Origin: Anas platyrhynchos
Taxonomy: Eukaryota > Chordata > Aves > Anseriformes > Anatidae
DNA length: 64,000 nucleotides
NCBI RefSeq assembly: GCF_047663525.1
Contig: NC_092590.1
Span: 21,326,001 to 21,390,000 of the forward strand
Direction: 5' to 3'
The notes below the pieces were generated by a model. It was given only the letters and a program-made list of their open reading frames with translations. It did not search any database and had not been told where the DNA came from. Made by a program: the position numbers and the translations under genes. This document shows positions 28,301 through 40,300 of this stretch, in pieces (position 1 is the stretch's first letter; every line of letters begins with the position of its first letter).

Positions 28301-29561
28301 GTATTTTAGAGAGATTAAATATGAAAACTTAGAGAGGAATTTCAGAATGTTCCCAGCTCTCAGTCACAGTCAGCCACAGCCCATAATATTCCAACTGAAA
28401 AATAAAAAATCAAAATAAATCAAATGTATTTCATTGTATTGCCTTTTTCTCAGTAGGTTTCTATAAAAATCTTTTTTTTTTTTTTTTCTCCAGTAAGCAA
28501 AGGTGCAGAGGCAGGTGCATCCTACCTATTTTCTCCCTGTAGAGCTACTTTTCTAAACAAAAGGCTTTCCTAAGACAGCCACAAACAGTTATGCTTACCT
28601 AGATGTAAATTTGACAACCACTTCCACAGAGGCAATTATGAAAAAACAATTCAGTCTCCAAGGTCCCTGCCAATTAGGACTTGAATATTAAACTAGAAAG
28701 GACAGCCAAGACAGGCAGTACAGGACTGATAAGGTTACGACTATTTTAAGTGGTGGAATAAATGTGTTTCTGTTTTTCTGTTGGAGACACAAAATAAGTA
28801 GTAGAAAGTCTGGGAAGCCAGAATCAAAGGAGTTGTGTTCATTGTTTCTCACTGTGAGCTACAACATAGTAACATGGCAACAAGTAAGACAGTGAAGCTG
28901 TGGATCTGATTTGAGAGGAAGTCCTAAGGCCAGTGGACCAGGTAGAAGAGGATAGAAACATTCTTCATGCTTTGTATCAGCATAGCACTGCTGCAGCCAC
29001 CAAGCTTGTGAGACACGAGCTGTGTTTTCCTTTCTGTAGGTACGTTACTCAAAGCTGAAGCTGTTATTCTGAGTTAGCATTACCATGGAATGGAAGCAAT
29101 AACTGCCTTCAGTGCAATAACTGCCTTCAGTGCATCCTCTACAATGTTCATGTTAACGCATCATGTGATAACTTTTTAGTAAAGGTATTCTATTGCCTCT
29201 TTCTCCATGTTGGATCCAGTCACAAACTGACTGGATTACTTTCTCCAGTGCTATTGCTCAGCCATTGTATATTTATGCTCCTGTTTTGTCATTCCTTATC
29301 AGAAACTTGTCTCCACTGAATACTGGTAGAGGCTATTTCCCCAGTCTTCTGGATTTGTTTTGTATTCTAATCTTTTCCGTCAAAGGTTCTGCCATCAGAT
29401 CTAGCTGAGATACACTGTAAGGACTAGAGAAGTTCTTCTTTATTTAGAAGAAACTCTAAACATAAACTTAAGGAGTAGAACTTACAGAGCTCGCAATAGT
29501 ATCCGTCAGGCTAGCTGCAAGGACAAAATCAATCACTATCAAAATCTTCATTCTCTGGAAG
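13187..29561 (-). CDS. FGL1: FGL1, fibrinogen-like protein 1 (complete coding region, 7 coding exons)
   Basis: Secreted fibrinogen-related protein. In mammals it is made mainly by liver, acts as a hepatokine and hepatocyte growth factor, and is a ligand of the T-cell receptor LAG-3. Seven coding exons (66, 181, 160, 98, 89, 188 and 160 coding bases) join in frame to 313 residues, against 312 in human. Residues 1-22 form a signal peptide, about 23-65 a heptad-rich coiled coil with Cys27 (the likely inter-chain disulfide) and about 80-310 the fibrinogen C-terminal domain. Domain landmarks are Cys84/Cys113, [10 protein letters not shown] at about 118-127, Cys249/Cys262, the Asp/Asn calcium-binding cluster at 239-243 and [10 protein letters not shown] near the end. 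All introns are GT-AG. Oddities: Arg at 238 where the family has Trp, an extra Cys205, and an Asp in the signal-peptide core. The start ATG at 29551 has A at -3. A leader exon lies further upstream. Identification is by recognised similarity to mammalian FGL1. Confidence 0.95.
13347..17013 (-). other. FGL1: FGL1 intron 6 (3.7 kb)
   Basis: Canonical GT-AG intron separating the last two coding exons. No supported gene or well-formed repeat beyond short A/T runs. Confidence 0.85.
17014..17201 (-). CDS. FGL1: FGL1 coding exon 6 (calcium-binding segment)
   Basis: Encodes residues 199-260 plus two bases of Arg261. It contains [29 protein letters not shown], the acidic cluster [14 protein letters not shown] and WWFN. 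Cys249 pairs with Cys262 in family members. Two oddities lie here: Cys205 (Ile in human) and Arg238 in place of the usual Trp just before the calcium cluster. The acceptor TTTCATTAG is preceded by a T-rich tract; the donor is GTATT. Confidence 0.95.
17773..17861 (-). CDS. FGL1: FGL1 coding exon 5
   Basis: Encodes residues 169-198 ([20 protein letters not shown], then TRFGVASEE), matching the human stretch YTLKIDLADFEKNSRYAQY. The acceptor ends TTCTTAAG and the donor is GTAAT. It ends in phase 0. Confidence 0.96.
18282..18379 (-). CDS. FGL1: FGL1 coding exon 4
   Basis: Encodes residues 136-169, including [12 protein letters not shown] and [13 protein letters not shown], the conserved WLG(N/L) core strand of the fibrinogen domain. 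The acceptor is TTTTCAG and the donor GTAAG. It ends in phase 1 (Gly169 is completed in exon 5). Confidence 0.96.
18440..18842 (-). mobile_element. Old, diverged CR1 LINE copy
   Basis: Plus-strand landmarks in order match a reverse-complemented CR1: the degraded 3' terminus 'AATCATAGATCACTGAATAT', 'GGTCGTCTACTCCAATATCC', 'TTACTTATATCTGGCCTGAA' and 'CTCTTCTCCAGGCTGAACAA'. About 400 bases, much more diverged than the copy near 12.7 kb, so older. It lies in FGL1 intron 3 in the same orientation as the gene. Confidence 0.8.
19648..19807 (-). CDS. FGL1: FGL1 coding exon 3 (start of fibrinogen domain)
   Basis: Encodes residues 83-136 (split codons at both ends), beginning [17 protein letters not shown] and containing the hallmark [10 protein letters not shown]. 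Cys84 and Cys113 are the first conserved disulfide pair of the fibrinogen C-terminal domain. The acceptor is CAG and the donor GTAGGT. It ends in phase 2, completing Arg136 in the next exon. Confidence 0.96.
21106..21164. repeat. Purine tract: (GTAAAA)n then a run of 15 G
   Basis: A-rich GTAAAA units lead into 15 consecutive G at 21139-21153, then GGGGG and GG separated by single A. It is a homopurine mirror-like tract on the plus strand, and C-rich in the FGL1 transcript. Run length is probably polymorphic and error-prone in assemblies. Confidence 0.9.
22902..22929. repeat. (ATT)n microsatellite
   Basis: About nine uninterrupted trinucleotide units within FGL1 intron 2. Confidence 0.95.
23828..24008 (-). 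CDS. FGL1: FGL1 coding exon 2 (coiled coil)
   Basis: Encodes residues 23-82, starting [15 protein letters not shown]. It includes Cys27 and leucine/glutamine-rich heptads ([20 protein letters not shown]), then the linker to the fibrinogen domain ending GGKRQYS. The acceptor ends TTTTTAG and the donor is GTTAG. The last base begins the Asp83 codon (phase 1). It closely parallels the human exon (VRLLETRVKQQQ). Confidence 0.95.
24009..29485 (-). other. FGL1: FGL1 intron 1 (5.5 kb)
   Basis: Bounded by a GTAAG donor and a TTTTTAG acceptor. It contains no supported gene. It includes poly(A)/poly(T) runs near 26476 and 28472 and a perfect short tandem duplication at about 29097-29136. Confidence 0.85.
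29097..29136. repeat. Two-copy perfect tandem duplication (19-20 bp unit)
   Basis: The unit AATAACTGCCTTCAGTGC occurs twice back to back in FGL1 intron 1. The copies are identical, so the duplication is recent. Confidence 0.9.
29486..29561 (-). CDS. FGL1: FGL1 coding exon 1 (signal peptide)
   Basis: The ATG occupies 29551-29549 and coding bases run 29551-29486, giving 22 residues that begin [14 protein letters not shown]. The donor is GTAAG and the exon ends in phase 0. Only 10 untranslated bases separate the ATG from a strong acceptor (pyrimidine tract ending TTCGCAG), so the exon starts at 29561 and the rest of the 5' leader is on a separate upstream exon. The hydrophobic segment is typical of a signal peptide except for Asp8 in its middle. 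Confidence 0.88.
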
Positions 29562-30407
29562 CTGCGAAGTAGAGGGACAAATGAAATAGTAGTTAACTTA
29601 AACATTAAAGCTAAAGATTTACACCTGACATCTTTACTTGTTATTGCAAATAATCAAATTAACCTATAATTATTTCTCTATAATTCACAAATACAGCGTA
29701 TATTTAGGCTTCATTACAATGTATAAAATAGTCTGATAAAATACACCTTCAAAAACCAGTAAAAACAATCCTATCCTTTTAGGCCATTAAGGATCAGAGA
29801 TCTCCAAACATTTTAGGAGGGTTAATCAAGGCTACAAAATGACACGACTTACTGCAGAATAAAACAAAAGCAAAATACTCCTTTAAATTTTTGAGAAAAG
29901 CAGAAGAATATTCCTTGGGCTCTGAAAGTTGGGAGAAAGGTCTCTATACATTCAAGTTAACTAAAATCTGTATTTGGTTAGCTGTCCTTGAAGTAAAGAA
30001 AATGTCTTGTGCAAGTCCTTTGTCCTAGGAAAGGATGGAGGTAATAATTTTTCTGTCACAGATTAATTTTGAAAAAAATGTGTAACAGTTATCAGCTTTT
30101 ATTCTAGTGGTGACAAGGATGACATCTATCAACTGATAGCTGTGTATATTTTGTACTGTACAGCCCAAAGGATTTTAAGTCCCATTACTTCATAGGAAAA
30201 TTCTTTAATATGCCAAAAAATCACCATCGTATCTGACTGCCTTGCAAATGTTAGTTAATATACCTTCAACACTTTCCAGAATGTAGATGCATGTTTTTCA
30301 TTTCACAGATGAGAAACCAACTTCAATAACTAATAAAATAATGACATAGATTATACATAAATCAATTTCAAATTTTAAATTAAACTGCTGCAATGGTCAG
30401 CTGAAGG

Positions 30408-30445
30408 TTTTTTTTTTTGTGGTGTTTTTTTTTTTTTTTTTTTTT
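30408..30445. repeat. Interrupted poly(T) tract
   Basis: Eleven T, a short GTGGTG spacer, then about 21 T. Confidence 0.9.
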
Positions 30446-32550
30446 CAAATTTACAAAATTTTCATTTAAGATACGCTAATTCCATTTAAACCAAAATATG
30501 TGTTCACTCTGCTTTTTCTAGTTATTAAACTAAATCAGCTAAATACATGTTAAAGCATTTGTGGTTATTCAAAGAATAAGATACATTATAGAGATTAATG
30601 ATTCAATTTCAACATGTGTTTATTGAATCAACTTTATGGAAATTTCCACTCTTATTTCTGCAGGAATTAAGATGAAATACCAGTGGAACTTTGGCAGACT
30701 GTGCTTTTTACTGTACAAAGAAAACCAAGGTGCTTATGTGAAATATGTTTTTTTTTTTTAAAAAAGTTTTTATAAAATCTGACAAATTCAATTTCATTTT
30801 CACCAATTTCCAAAAGCTTCATGCAAGAGTACAAATTACAGTGCTGTCCAATTGCAGGCTTTAATCACCTATGAAATACTAAGGACATTAAATTATACTA
30901 ATTTTATTTAAGAAGGCAATTTATTTCTGGTTTTATTTCTGAGTTTTGCCGGTTTGAAAACATCAAACTTGTTGCAGAGTTCATGTTTCTGCATGAATCC
31001 TGTTACACAGCTTCTTGCACTAGACTGGATGGAAATGCAAGGTGTTGAGGGTTGCCCAGCACCCCATGTTACAGCTAGCTCAGAGAGATTTTTTAAAAGA
31101 ATTTTGGAAATACATAAGCAAAATCTACCATTCAGCTGCAAAGCACTACACTAAGCTGATGTCTATCTCTAAGGATTCCAGAGGGGTACCTTGTAAATTA
31201 CTTATAAAATGTTTAATGAATAGAAGGTGTGACCTGAAATCTGTTATTTCTATGCCATACAATTTCTAAATTTTAACTTGTACATTTTTCTTGACATTAA
31301 CCACATAAATGTTATGTTATTTCAATTAGAAACTTTAATAAAATTCAGTACAACAAGTTCTGCTATTGTTTAAAGTGGTGAGTCCTATGAATTTAAAGCT
31401 TAAAAAGTGGGGGGCTGCATCTGCAAGAATTGTCTGGCATTGAGTTTTGTTATTAATTTGGATTTCAGAGGTTTTTCCCATGATAAAACATGCATTTTCA
31501 CCTAGAATAGTAGTAGTTAGGGCTATTGCAGCTCTTGTCGTCTATTGCAATGACATTGGCTGCTGTGGGAGAGGAGTGACCAAAGAACACGTTAGCTGTC
31601 TGGGCAAGCTGCAAATGACCTATCTTAGATAATTTCAGTCTCTACTACATGCATTTCTTGAAAATGTTTTCTAGGAGAGAAGGGTTTATATTTTTTCACT
31701 GGGAGATTCTTTAACTGTTCTGCTCAATTCTGCTATTTTCATTATAAAAGCACACTGTTCTTCCTCCAATTAATCTTTATATTCAAGATGTTATATTATG
31801 ATTTCACTTATTGTGAAAGCTGCATCGGTCTTAAAAGGATTGCACATCTTTATAAATACAATATTCTTATTAAAAATAAGAATCAGACTATCGAGTATAT
31901 CTTACATACTGTTCAGAACAATTTATATTAGCTAAGAAAGTGAGTCACAGTCAAGGCAGACCATTTCTCTTACAGTATGTGTGAGCTCCTGCAAGCATAC
32001 TGCACAAAAGGAACCAAGAGCTGAAGAGTTTGTGCAGTTGGTTTGGTTTGTCACCTTCAGATGATGAAGTCACTTTTCTATTTAAAGTGTGCCTCTTTCT
32101 AAAGTATGTTCCTGTTGTGGAAAACTTCATGAGGGCTACACTTGGAAGACAATGTTGTCAGTATCACTTTCAGTACTCTCATAAATAAAATTATAAAGTG
32201 ATGTTTTAAATATATTTCTCAAGGTATCCTTACCCTGGAGTTTAATTTTTAAGAAAGGGAGTCAGACAATAAAGCCACGGTGCATTCTGGTGCACTGTTA
32301 ATCATGTGGTCAGTCATGATAATTTTGAGTTCACTGTGATCATAAGAGAATTAAGGGGCATATAGAAAGGGAGCAACTAGCAACTGAGATCTCCATTTGG
32401 CAGACCTGTCATCCAATAACAGGGAATACACTGAAACAGAGAGGACACAGGAGAAAAAAAAATTAAAAAAAAAAGAGGGAGGCCTGAAGTAGGAACAAGG
32501 GTTGAGTAAAGCAACATCTTTCTGTTGCTGTCATCAGGGGGAATAAAAAT

Positions 32551-32714
32551 GAAATGAAATGAAATGAAATGAAATGAAATGAAATGAAATGAAATGATAT
32601 AAAATAAAATAAAATAAAATAAAATAAAATAAAATAAAATAAAATAAAATAAAATAAAATAAAATAAAATAAAATAAAATAAAATAAAATAAAATAAAAT
32701 AAAGAAGGGGGAGA

Positions 32715-32756
<42 letters not shown>

Positions 32757-32772
32757 GAGAGAGAGGGAGAGG
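32551..32772. repeat. Compound microsatellite: (GAAAT)n-(AAAAT)n-(GA)n
   Basis: Three repeat blocks are stacked: about nine GAAAT units (32551-32596), about twenty AAAAT units (32601-32703) and an imperfect GA block (32711-32772). The pentamers differ by one base, so one block probably arose from the other by substitution and slippage. Minus-strand open frames through it (Phe/Ile/Leu/Tyr repeats, then Ser/Leu repeats) are artefacts of the repeat. Confidence 0.97.
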
Positions 32773-33449
32773 TCAAGAAGACTAGGAGGAGACAAGGTCT
32801 GAAAGCAAATGGTTCACCTAATGTTGTTCCTCTGCTTCTGTAACTGCCCAGCAGGGAGACCCAGAAGGGGCAGAGGAGAGTAAGCATAGCTGTTTCTGGA
32901 AGCAGAAATATTTGAGGCAGTTTGTGAGTGGATATAAATGCATGTAGTTATCTGATTCCACAGTTGCAATCACAGGAGATTCACTGAGCAGTCAGAAAAG
33001 TCATTAAAAAAGCAGTAAAATATCATACAATAGGATCAGACCTCATACATGTTCAAAGTGTTTTGCACACACTGACTGAATAAACAGCTTTGGTCTGGGA
33101 ATTAATGTTGTTACCTATTAGTTAGTTTTTTATTTTCTACTCAAAGTTTCAAAATAGGTTGGTTCAGTGACAGTTCTCCAAAACTGTACATTTATCTTCT
33201 GGTGATACGTAAAGCTAAAGCTGTGTTTAAGGGAAGCTTAAAATCCTGCTCTAGGAAGACAGTTTTGAAAGTCAATTTCTCAAACTAATTTCTCCACCCA
33301 CTGAAATATTTAGCCTGGTTGTTACATAGCTATTTAAAATGCCTTATCCAGAAATATGCCTGGAAGGTAAAATAATTTAAAATGTAGGGAGAGAATACAA
33401 CTTTCACACATAATGCAGTAAAAAAACATAGCAAAATACTGGGGGAAAA

Positions 33450-33502
33450 ACAGAACAAAACAAAACAAAACAAAAAAAATCAACAAAACAAAACCAAAAC
33501 CA
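33450..33502. repeat. AAAAC-type simple repeat
   Basis: Several AAAAC units with interruptions. Confidence 0.75.
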
Positions 33503-36500
33503 CCCAAGCCTTAATCCGCGTCACAGATGAAGACAATTGCATAACTATTTTTGTATTGCTGATGCTCATGAGTCCAAAGAGACAATATGTACTGAGAGAC
33601 TTCCAAAGCTTTGGTTATAACACAGTTTTCCCATTTAAAAGCAAACAAATAACAAAAGCATCAACCAAACAAACTTGTGCAGGGAAGACCCCTTGCCAGG
33701 AAAGCTTTCAGCTCAGACAGCAGACATTCAGATTGATTATTACACTTCAAGACAGACTGAGAAAACCTCGTTGTAACATTTTTGAGTTGAAAGCACAAGC
33801 CTTTAATAACTAGCTGCTTTCTTTTTTAGCAAAACTGAGGTTTAAGTGCAAATCTTGCAAAACCTTGAAATTTTATCCTTATGAGATTACTCAGATACCA
33901 AAGATCACACCTGGAATGTGCATTTGCATGACCATATGGAAAGATTTCTCCTACAGCTACACAATTAAACTTAAAGAAAAATACCTCTGAATATTTTTGC
34001 ATTTTTGTACTTGGGATTTCTTTACAGGCTACTCAGATAGTAAATCCTATGGTCCAATTTCCACCAAATTTAATATTTTTCTGTGTCTTTCAATCACAAG
34101 TTACTGACTAGACTTGACGATATGAGCAAAACTCTTGTGCTGTGAAAGCACTGAAATCTCAGCTTATTTCCTTCTTGAATTCTGGAGACAGCAAGCTATA
34201 TAAAATTCAGATGCCAATTTCTGTTTGCACAGTGCCAGTAAGAACTGCCATGTTAAAAAACACAATAATAATAAATGAGAATCTGTCTGCCAAAAGGACA
34301 GCTAAGGATTTGGAAGCCAAGCCTGTTTTAGTGATTAAACTCATGAACAAACTTTGCTTTGTTTTAATTAGGTAGTGCTATAAAAATTGAGCCAATTTCC
34401 TCATCTGAAAAATGGACAGATCATTCATGATCTGATCCAATTCTAGGCCTCAAAAGCAGCCCTATTCATCCAGCCGTACATTATTAGACACTTAGAAAGT
34501 ACAGATTTGAATAGGGGGTTTATTATCAAACTGAGTATTCATCGTAGCAAAATAGCTAGATCCTACCGAAGCAACATTCCTACATCATTAGCAACATTGC
34601 ACCGGTTACACAACCTTCAAAAACTACTTTTAATCCATAAGTATAGAAATTACCCCAAATTCTTTCTTCTTCCCTCACAGGTACCTAAAACATTTACCTT
34701 TCCCCTCTGGACAGAACTCAAAGTTGTTAAATCTTCTTAAGCTGATGCAAGGAATTCCAGAACCCTTCCCAGACTGCGATTGTTTTTGCTATTAAATTCT
34801 GTAGTGCTGCTGCTTACATCTGCTATGAGTCAGTGGGCAGGAATGTTACTGAGGAGTCGCAGCTATCAACTCTGAATTGCAACATAAGAAGGAAAAGATG
34901 GTAATTTTGTGCCTGACACAACACTTCTGAAATAAAAATAGACCAAAAAGAACAAAGAATCATCCACTTTCTTTCATTGCTGTGATCCAGGAAATTGGTC
35001 TCAGCGTGACATTCAGCTTTCCTGAACCAGAACCTAAATCTCTGAGGCTTCAGAGCTATAGGGAGTTTATCTGACCTGACTGATGTAGAAGGAAAACACT
35101 CTCAGACTATAGGTTACAGTTTAGAGCTGATAAAATATAAAGAAATCTGCTTAAAACAAACTAATGAGGAAACCTAATACAGACAAAGCCAAAGGGAACA
35201 GGAAAAAAGGAAAAAGAATGCTGTTTGATGTAGGTATTTTTTATCTAAATTGGAAGGCACCCAGAAGTCTCAGTAACTTGGTTTGACACTATCATTTTCT
35301 TTGTAAGCTTGTTAGAGCCAGATGAATACAACAAATATATGTTGAAGATGTTATTTGTTTTGCATGTTTGCCTTCCTTCTGTTATGCTGGCTCTTTCCAT
35401 ACAGTTCAACAAATGAGAATACTTATCAGAATGCTTCTGGATGAAGTGAACTCTTAAGGAAATTGTGAACAAAAGCAATAAAAGGAGTTTTACATTCCAC
35501 AGCTATAAATACCTGGCAGTATTTTTCTTTTCTCATTCTATTACATCCTAACTTCAAATTCTGAATTTCAAGTAGTTAATAAGTGGAATAAATTATAATA
35601 AATAAGATAAAATTATAATAAATAAAAATTCAATAGAAGTATTCAACAATTCATTGTTACTGGGAATCTTACTATGGCTAATGACTTTGGTAGGAGGGGG
35701 ATACCTGTTGATAGTGGGACTCCCGACTTAGTTCAGGAAAGTATAGTGGGACTCACTGGGTGGGCTCTGGACTGAGAAAGTGGAAAAAGGCATGGTTATG
35801 TTAAACTCTGACTTAAAAACTGTAAACTCTGAGCATTCAAACAATTTATTGAGGGCTACAAGTAGATACTCCATCACTTCAAGTCTTTAAACAAAGATGG
35901 GATGGCTGAAATCCCCGGCTGTTTTTCAGTTAAACATGACTGAACTCAGAACAAGAAATTCGATATGGCATCGAGTCAGAGATCTGTATTCCAGAGGCTG
36001 CACATCATTGGAATGATTTTGCAAGAATAGACATTAAGTAGAAGACTCTTGAAGATTATACAAATAGGAGTCATATAAGCACAAAAGGAAAAGAGAAAGG
36101 TTTTGGAGTCTTTTTCTGACCTATCAGATATATCAAATACAGGAAACTGGCAAATGCCATAGACCTCAACATGGCCAGTAATGACCGACCTGGCTGTTCA
36201 AAAAGAACTTACTCGGATTTTCTCTTCTTGGGAGAGTTTGCACAGAATTAAAACTAAATATAGCAAGGATTGTTAATTACTGTTTTATCATTTTTTAAAA
36301 AGTATTTAAAGAATAAAATGCTGTTCCTCACTTTTACACTAACTCAATATGTTTATTATCTCCCATAAGTAGAGCAAAAACAGTTGTATTGAATATTTGT
36401 TCTTTTGTGGATGTTTAAAAGAAATAGCTAACAAAAGAAAGCTGTGCTCTTTGTTCCCATTATATTTCAGCCCTCGGCTGAGTACTTCCTGAGGTATTTT

Positions 36501-36686
36501 ATCTAACAGAAGTTTAGCAGCTTGTAAAATCAGTAAACACAAGATAATGTGTTCATAATATCATCCTTTTATCATTCAGACTCAAAGGAAATTGCAAGCA
36601 CACAAAAAACTTTAATAGTATACTGAACATCATTTTTCCATGATAAGCTCTAATGCAGGTGGTTAAACGCTATTTATAAAAGGTAA

Positions 36687-36688
<2 letters not shown>

Positions 36689-36719
<31 letters not shown>
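36689..36719. repeat. Poly(T) run, 31 bases
   Basis: Uninterrupted T run. An opposing A run lies about 620 bases to the right. Confidence 0.97.
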
Positions 36720-37339
36720 CTCATGTGTATGATTCTTATCCAGGAAAGTTTTAGATCACCTTCAAATATCATGTAGAAATGTGGGAGGGTCAAAGATTGT
36801 ACAGCCATGACATTGTAACTCAGTGCTTGCCAAAATGTTCTTTCATTCCATCTGTTATGAATTAATTTGTTTATGCTCTTCTCTGCATTTATTTTGTGTA
36901 ATGCTAAGGATGAAACAGAAAGCATGTAACAGTCTCTATTCAACTGAATTAAGCTCTGCTGTGTGAAGGGTATATGATAGAGAAAGGACTTGCTCAAGAT
37001 CTCAGTGCAAGAGCCAGGAAGAGAACACAGTCTGTAATCTTCTACCTTATTTACAAGAACAGCTCAGATACCTTGCCTTCTCTGAACTGTCTCCTTTCCC
37101 TAGGTTCCCGTTCACCTCAGTTTTTCTTTTTGTTCTCTCCAAAGACACCTTTCACCTATATTCTACCATGCAAATCATATCATCTCTGTATGTATATATA
37201 TCACTGTAGAAAAGTGAACCAACTAATTTCTCTTCAGTATATGTCAACTGAGTCTTGTTTTCCATTGGCGCCATCTCTAACCAGCAGTACTAATTAAATC
37301 ACATAGCACCAAATCTCTACTATTCCTCTTATCATCAGG

Positions 37340-37368
<29 letters not shown>
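37340..37368. repeat. Poly(A) run, 29 bases
   Basis: Uninterrupted A run with no obvious retroposed gene body or poly(A) signal immediately before it. Confidence 0.97.
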
Positions 37369-37371
<3 letters not shown>

Positions 37372-40300
37372 AATGACAAGAGCAAATTTATTGGAAAAAT
37401 GATCTAGGTTACAAAGTTATTTAAAACACTTCAAAGTTATTCCAGTTTCAAACCTTGCATCGTCATTGGAAGTGCCTGGTCATCATATTTCACTCAAGTA
37501 CTTCTACAGAAAAAAAATATGGAAGAAAGCATCTACAACCCCTTCCTCTTAGAATGAACTCTCAAATGGTTGTACAGGACCTTTCATTCTCTACACTCAG
37601 AACCAAGGAAAATAAAAAGCTAATAATGATGGATTTAATTGCAAAATGGAAAAAAAAAAAATATCTGGGGCTGGGCAGGGAGGCAGGAGAACTTTTGATT
37701 CTGGACTTTTCTTTATAATATACAAAGGGTTTCCTTACTTCTTTACTTCTTTAGTATTCTTGTCCTTTGATTCAGCTCCGAGGGAGAAATTTATGAGGTA
37801 TTTCCAACCTATGTAATCATTTAATCTTTGTCCTGATTATGTTTGTTGTTGTTGTTATTGGTTGGTTGGTTGTTTTCTTTCAGTCAAGCATGCATCTAGA
37901 TTGTGACTCCAGAATTCTAAATAATGGGGAAGTGCCTAGATAATGTGATAATATACAATGACCATCCCAGATATTATAAATTACAAGTTGTGGCTACTCA
38001 CTTTTCTAAGGAATCTGCAGATAAGCCTGTTTAACCCAAATCTGACATTTCAGAATAATGGAAGTATTTTTTGTTTCATTTTGGACTGCTTTTGTCAGCC
38101 AAGGAAGAAACTGAAGATGGTGCTACTGAACTGGAAACAGAAAAAAAAAATTTAAAAATTAGACTATATAACTAAGAGTGCAGTGTATCAAATGCAATGT
38201 TAAACTAAACAACAAACAAAAAGGAAAATTCAGATTAAACACTGGATCTGTAGGCTGTTCACAAACACTGTTTCATAAAAAATGGATCTGAAATTAGGAG
38301 TGGAATAGTGATTTATGACCTTGCTGCCTTGTGTGTTACAGAGACCTCCTTGAAAACGTCTTCAAAATGGGCTCTTCAAAGTGGACAATGAGAGTACTTA
38401 TGGTCCTAGAGTTACAGATAAACAGTGGTTCTCCTGATATGTTTTGGTTGTGTAAAATGAGCATGTTTAATAAAACCAAACCGGTTATGCCTTGTGCCTC
38501 CACCTTGTCACTTTTTGAGCCTAAGGATGATCTCAGTCACTAGCATTTTGCTAGAATACTTGGAATGTGCATAGCAGCAAATATTACGGAGTGCTGAGAT
38601 AAAAGCAGTGTCAAGTGGATTACCTTCTCCATCCTTACAGATTTTGGTAAAGGTTTACAACGGGGTCCTGTCAATTCTTCAGCCAACATGCAGGTGTTTT
38701 TCCAAGGTCCAAGCAGGTTAGCTATTTTAGCTAATTTTGTAACTGCCAGTTACTTTTTCCTTTATTGCTTCTCATGGTTATTATGTGGATCATCACAACT
38801 TGCTTTCTTCTTCACCAGTAATGAATTGCCTAATCCTTGGCTAGCCTAATGCTTGGTTTGGGGATATTCAATGCCAATGCCTCTGCCCTACGCCTGCTTA
38901 ATATATTATCAGGTCCCACAGGGATAAACAGACACTTTATCTTCCTGTATAAATCAACTCAAAACTCTTTGCTATTGCCTTAAGAGAAAAACATCTTTCT
39001 ATTGCAATGTTATGCAAAAACAAAAAACAAAACAAAAAAAACTTTAGTTTGGTGGCCAGATAGATGCTCTGCAGCCATATTATGGTAGTCTAAACATTTT
39101 GGGCCAGTTACATTTTTGCAGTAAAAGCATCTTTGTGACAAATCAGCAAAAAAGCTAACAATTACTGCTATTACTCAAATGCAGTGTTAATTACTGCTTT
39201 TGTTTCAGTGCCCCTAAAAATCTTTCTCCCCAGCTTCTCACATCTTTGCAGTCTCAGTTAAACTTTAAACCTTCACTTCTTTTTGTCTCTAGTCCTTATA
39301 TGCCTGTGTTTATTATTATTATTATTGTTTTTTGGCTTTCTTTTCCTTCACCCCAGAATAATAAAGTAAAATTAACAAGATAAGGCCAGCAGATGCACAA
39401 GCAAAAATCATCATGTCTATGACATAGCTTTCAATACTAATTAAGTTGGACTATCTCAAAAGATAATCCAGTCAGTTTCTGTGAGGGTGCATTCATTAGT
39501 ATGTCTGCTGATGGCAGCACTTATAGCAGAGATCTTTGTAGGAGGAATTAGTTACTGTCAGTCTAGAGGCTCATTAGTGTTGACATGGGACTACCCCCAA
39601 AAGGTATGTTTAGTTTTTAATTAACAAGACATTCTTCAAGCCATATTGTTTTGGCTCACAATTTTTCCCAAATCCTGAGATGTTATTTTATAGCAGTAGT
39701 AGAGAACCATCTACAATAATGCTTCTTGCAGATCTAAGGTTCCTTATTGCACATTTTTTTTAGTCTACCACACACAATAAAAAATGATATTGAGCAGCTG
39801 GTACTGTTGTATTTCTTTGAAGCACCTTTTAAATTATTTTTTATTTCTATTTTTTATATGGTAACAAATTTGCAGCCAACTCCAGAAGAGGGACAGCAAA
39901 ATAAAAAGAAGAAAAAAATTATTCTCCAAATGTCAAGTGGGAATCAGAGTGATGATAATTTAAGCTTCTGGAAGAGCCATACTACCAATATATCACATCC
40001 TATATTAAGGATGAGAAAATACAGTTTTGATACATAGAAGAGTACAATAAAGATATTATTACTAAAACATTCTAATATCTATTTAATGTATTGGTTTTCC
40101 TTAAGAACATATTATATTTTTATGTAAGACTTTTTTTTTTTTTTTTTTCAAGAAACAAAGAATGAGCTGTATTTTAAGAACAAACCACAGTGACAAAAAC
40201 AATTGTAATCACTGTATTAGGGCATTTTTTTTCCTCTTAAATTTTGCTTCCACCTGCTGGGCATTGAGAGGTATGCCACTGTGACAATAGCATCCTGCCA

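Noticed and set aside
32463..32887. Minus-strand open frames of 110-117 residues with Phe/Ile/Leu/Tyr repeats
   Set aside because: They are translations of the pentanucleotide and GA microsatellite, open only because the repeat units contain no stop in those frames.
36974..37297. Plus-strand 107-residue frame between the T31 and A29 runs as a retroposed gene
   Set aside because: No similarity to any known protein, no poly(A) signal before the A run and no visible target-site duplication.
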